A DNA stretch of 6,267 nt from an uncultured Eubacteriales bacterium (GTDB taxonomy: Bacteria > Bacillota > Clostridia > Lachnospirales > CAG-274). The stretch is from contig CABUWB010000120.1 in NCBI GenBank assembly GCA_902495025.1, positions 1 to 6,267 of the forward strand, given 5' to 3'. Below, piece by piece: positions 4,474 through 6,267 of this stretch; the stretch's first letter is position 1; each line of letters opens with the position of its first letter. A program made the translations under genes and the position numbers. A model generated the notes under the pieces. The model saw nothing but the letters and a program-made list of their open reading frames with translations, made no database searches and had not been told where the DNA came from.

Positions 4474-5043
4474 TTATTGCAGACTTATTTCAACCGAATC
4501 AGCTCCTGCTCCAAATCCACGTCTATAATATTTTAAGCCCTCTTGCTTGTTCCATATCATTGACTCATAAAATCCTGTTTCCACCTGATTATTATATGAT
4601 GTATAACTACATTCTTCACCGCTATATTGCAAAGATGAATGCCAACCGAGTTCTTCCTCGCTTAAATTATCCTTTATGCTTTCTTCTTGACAAACTGTTG
4701 CAATTTCCTGCAAATCATCATTCATTTTTATAATTTTATTTTCACAAACATAGAAATAACCCAGTAAAAAGTCGTCTGTATTTCCCTGTTGTATTTCATC
4801 CGTTTTATTCAGCTCCAGTTTATATATATACCCATTATTATAACCGCTCACTCGTTCAATCTTTATCGCAAAATCTTCCTCTATAATTTCATCATTCTGC
4901 ATTATAGTGCCATAATATTTGTTTTTTTCCAATACATCTGTGTCAAAAAACGGATTTGTCATATTAAAAAAATTCTTATATATAAGCAAACAGCCTATCA
5001 CTAAACACAATGCTGCCAAAAAGGCAAAAATTTTTTTTAACAT
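4474..5043 (-). CDS. Hypothetical membrane-anchored or lipoprotein, 189 aa
   Basis: I do not recognise this family. Numbered from ATG at 5043: a short basic N-terminus (KK at 3-4) precedes a hydrophobic stretch at about 5-22. This stretch contains VIGC at 15-18, which satisfies the lipobox pattern with Cys18 as the lipidated residue. Because the hydrophobic run continues past the cysteine (LLIY), an uncleaved membrane anchor is also possible. The rest is hydrophilic, acidic and rich in Tyr and Asn, with Cys at 100, 118 and 145. It ends in a distinctive YYRRGFGAGAD stretch (about 172-182). It would face outside the membrane. It follows nadC by 30 nt on the same strand with no terminator between, so it is probably cotranscribed, yet it is visibly more AT-rich than nadC, suggesting a later insertion. 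An in-frame ATG two codons upstream is too close to the ribosome binding site. Confidence 0.8.
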   Translation of the reverse strand: MLKKIFAFLAALCLVIGCLLIYKNFFNMTNPFFDTDVLEKNKYYGTIMQNDEIIEEDFAIKIERVSGYNNGYIYKLELNKTDEIQQGNTDDFLLGYFYVCENKIIKMNDDLQEIATVCQEESIKDNLSEEELGWHSSLQYSGEECSYTSYNNQVETGFYESMIWNKQEGLKYYRRGFGAGADSVEISLQ

Positions 5044-5051
5044 ACACATTT

Positions 5052-5058
5052 CCCCTTT
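5052..5058 (-). promoter_or_regulatory. Ribosome binding site deciding the start of the hypothetical gene
   Basis: Minus-strand AAAGGGG (5058-5052) ends 8 nt before ATG at 5043 but only 2 nt before the ATG at 5049, so the downstream ATG is preferred. Confidence 0.65.
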
Positions 5059-5073
5059 ATATTTTGGTATATA

Positions 5074-5925
5074 TCACTCGGGCTTAACGCCCTCTGTACT
5101 GTTAAAGCTAATGTCAAGCGGTTTAACGCCATTTGTCAGTGCGCCAACGGAGATATAATTAACACCGCAGCCCTTAAAAGTTGCGATAGTATCAAGCCTT
5201 ATACCGCCCGACGCCTCGGTTATAATATGAGTAGGCACAAGCTTTTGCAGCTCCTTAATCTGCTGTGGTGTGCGGTTATCAAACATAATAACGTCCGCAC
5301 CCGCGGCAACCGCCTGCTTAACCTGCTCCTCGGTTTCGGTTTCAACCTCAATTTTAACCATGTGGCCAAGCTGTGCCTTTACCTTTGCAACAGCCTTATC
5401 AATACCGCCTGCAAAGGCAATATGGTTATCCTTGAGCATAACGCCGTCATAGAGGGCATAGCGGTGATTATAGCCGCCGCCTACCGTAACAGCATACTTT
5501 TCAAACATTCTAAGTCCGGGATAGGTCTTTCTTGTATCGCAAAGTCTGATTGTATCATCGTCCAGTGTTCTGACATACTCGTCGGTTTTGGTTGCAATAC
5601 CGCTCATAAGCTGCATAAGGTTGAGCGCAATACGCTCGCAGGGCAGGAGAGTGGACACCCTGCCGTAAACCTCGGCAATTTTATCGCCCTTTTTAACCCT
5701 GTCGCCCTCATTTTTAAGCAGATTAACCTCGACGCTGCTGTCGCCGTAAGCCTCGTATGTGAGCGCAATCATATCAAGACCGCAGATAATGCCGTCCTCT
5801 TTTACGGTAAAAATTCCCCTGCCGTAGGTATCCTTATCAAAAACAAGGTCTGTGGACAAATCACCGCTGCCCACGTCCTCAAGCAAAAACTGTTCAATTT
5901 TCTTTTTAGCCTCTAATCTGTTCAT
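5074..5925 (-). CDS. nadC: Nicotinate-nucleotide diphosphorylase (carboxylating)
   Basis: Quinolinate phosphoribosyltransferase: converts quinolinate and PRPP to nicotinate mononucleotide, CO2 and pyrophosphate in de novo NAD synthesis, cytoplasmic. At 283 aa it has normal family length. Seen in order from ATG at 5925: N-terminal EDVGSGDLSTD (16-26), CERIALNLMQLMSGIAT (96-112), the substrate loop DTRKTYPGLR (130-139, with Y where T is more usual), KYAVTVGGGYNHR (143-155), LKDNH (164-168), IEVET (192-196), MFDN (214-217), EASGGI (237-242) and YISVGA (257-262). These carry the expected Arg98, Arg132, Lys133, His154, Arg155 and Lys165. GAGG (5936-5933) lies 7 nt before the ATG. A TTG two codons upstream (5931) is not supported. 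It follows nadB by 14 nt, so the two are one operon. Confidence 0.97.
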   Translation of the reverse strand: MNRLEAKKKIEQFLLEDVGSGDLSTDLVFDKDTYGRGIFTVKEDGIICGLDMIALTYEAYGDSSVEVNLLKNEGDRVKKGDKIAEVYGRVSTLLPCERIALNLMQLMSGIATKTDEYVRTLDDDTIRLCDTRKTYPGLRMFEKYAVTVGGGYNHRYALYDGVMLKDNHIAFAGGIDKAVAKVKAQLGHMVKIEVETETEEQVKQAVAAGADVIMFDNRTPQQIKELQKLVPTHIITEASGGIRLDTIATFKGCGVNYISVGALTNGVKPLDISFNSTEGVKPE

Positions 5926-5932
5926 AAACAAG

Positions 5933-5936
5933 CCTC
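5933..5936 (-). promoter_or_regulatory. Ribosome binding site deciding the nadC start
   Basis: Minus-strand GAGG (5936-5933) sits in the 14-nt gap after nadB, 7 nt before ATG at 5925 and only 1 nt before the alternative TTG at 5931, which favours the ATG. Confidence 0.75.
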
Positions 5937-5939
5937 TTT

Positions 5940-6267
5940 TCAGTCAACTATGTAGTGTGCGCCTATGCTTTCCTTACGCTCCTTGGCAGCCATGGCAATA
6001 AGCCAGCCTGTGGTGAGCATATTGTAAATTTCAAGCTGCTCGTTTGTCATAGCCGAATAATCAACGCTGACAAAGCCACCCTCAGGCATAAAGCTCTCAA
6101 ACCATTTCACAATTTCGTTTATTTCGTTCCTGTGCCTTACAATGCCGACAAACTCCATCATTTTGCGCTGTATTGTCTTTTTATCAGGCAGAGCTGACGC
6201 ATCTATTGCGGCAGGCTGTGTATTAATTGATAATTCCTCAGCCTCTTTCCTGTGGTCGATTATATAA
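5940..6267 (-). CDS. nadB: L-aspartate oxidase, C-terminal fragment (window edge)
   Basis: FAD enzyme oxidising L-aspartate to iminoaspartate, the first step of quinolinate synthesis. Only the last 108 residues are visible. The frame is open from the window edge (first full codon at 6266) to the TGA at 5940, so the gene continues outside and is not a small ORF starting at the internal Met codons. The visible part matches the helical C-terminal domain of this flavoprotein family: KMMEFVGIVR at visible residues 35-44, then EIYNMLTTGWLIAMAA (79-94), and the terminal ESIGAHY (99-105), where family members usually have ESRG-HYR. The loss of Arg there is a small deviation. Identification rests on this tail plus the nadC neighbour 14 nt downstream. 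A fumarate reductase or succinate dehydrogenase flavoprotein is the main alternative but fits the ESxGAH ending and context less well. Confidence 0.88.
   Translation of the reverse strand, partial: YIIDHRKEAEELSINTQPAAIDASALPDKKTIQRKMMEFVGIVRHRNEINEIVKWFESFMPEGGFVSVDYSAMTNEQLEIYNMLTTGWLIAMAAKERKESIGAHYIVD

Noticed and set aside
5080..5092. GGGC/GCCC hairpin at the end of nadC as a terminator
   Set aside because: Only 4 bp, inside the coding end, and not followed by a T-run, so it does not separate nadC from the next gene.
5227..5916. 229-codon plus-strand open frame opposite nadC
   Set aside because: Antisense shadow of a gene with full family motifs; no independent start signal or domain.
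5940..6161. Separate 73-aa gene starting at the internal ATG at 6161
   Set aside because: The frame remains open to the window edge and the upstream codons continue the NadB-like domain, so this is the tail of a larger gene.
1..6267. CRISPR array, tRNA or rRNA genes
   Set aside because: No regularly spaced direct repeats, cloverleaf with conserved T-arm, or rRNA-like stretch was found on either strand.

Overview
The window looks like a chromosomal piece of a low-to-moderate GC Firmicute, most likely a gut-type clostridium. I infer this from AGGAG-type ribosome binding sites, the diguanylate cyclase architecture, an A-site-type riboswitch class common in Clostridia, and a palindrome-rich spacer. 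I cannot name a genus from the sequence alone. Every gene I can support is on the minus strand, so transcription runs from high to low coordinates.

Layout from right to left. At 5940-6267 is the C-terminal end of L-aspartate oxidase (nadB), cut by the window edge. It is followed 14 nt later by complete nadC (5074-5925), so this is the de novo NAD operon: NadB makes iminoaspartate (NadA, not visible, makes quinolinate) and NadC converts quinolinate to nicotinate mononucleotide. About 30 nt further on lies an unrecognised, AT-rich 189-aa membrane-anchored or lipoprotein gene (4474-5043).

The centre, 3164-4348, is a complete metal-responsive unit. It has a strong promoter (4320-4348), a leader whose first part matches the NiCo (czcD) riboswitch, an intrinsic terminator built from the 3' half of that aptamer, a second inverted repeat, a perfect Shine-Dalgarno, and a cation diffusion facilitator (CDF) efflux transporter of 306 aa. 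The expected logic is metal ON: ligand-bound aptamer keeps the terminator from forming, and the exporter is made. The riboswitch is the most interesting item in the window, because it assigns a likely substrate class (Co/Ni, or Fe(II) by a competing view) to a transporter that would otherwise be only 'CDF family'.

To the left are proC (2249-3055, last step of proline synthesis, with a 6-bp hairpin in its leader) and a soluble sensor diguanylate cyclase (348-2123) with an extended -10 promoter and a good intrinsic terminator (313-339). Positions 1-312 hold no gene I can support. Instead they carry a run of five hairpins, three of them with perfect or near-perfect arms of 11-18 bp, which looks like an extragenic palindromic element or a structured RNA.
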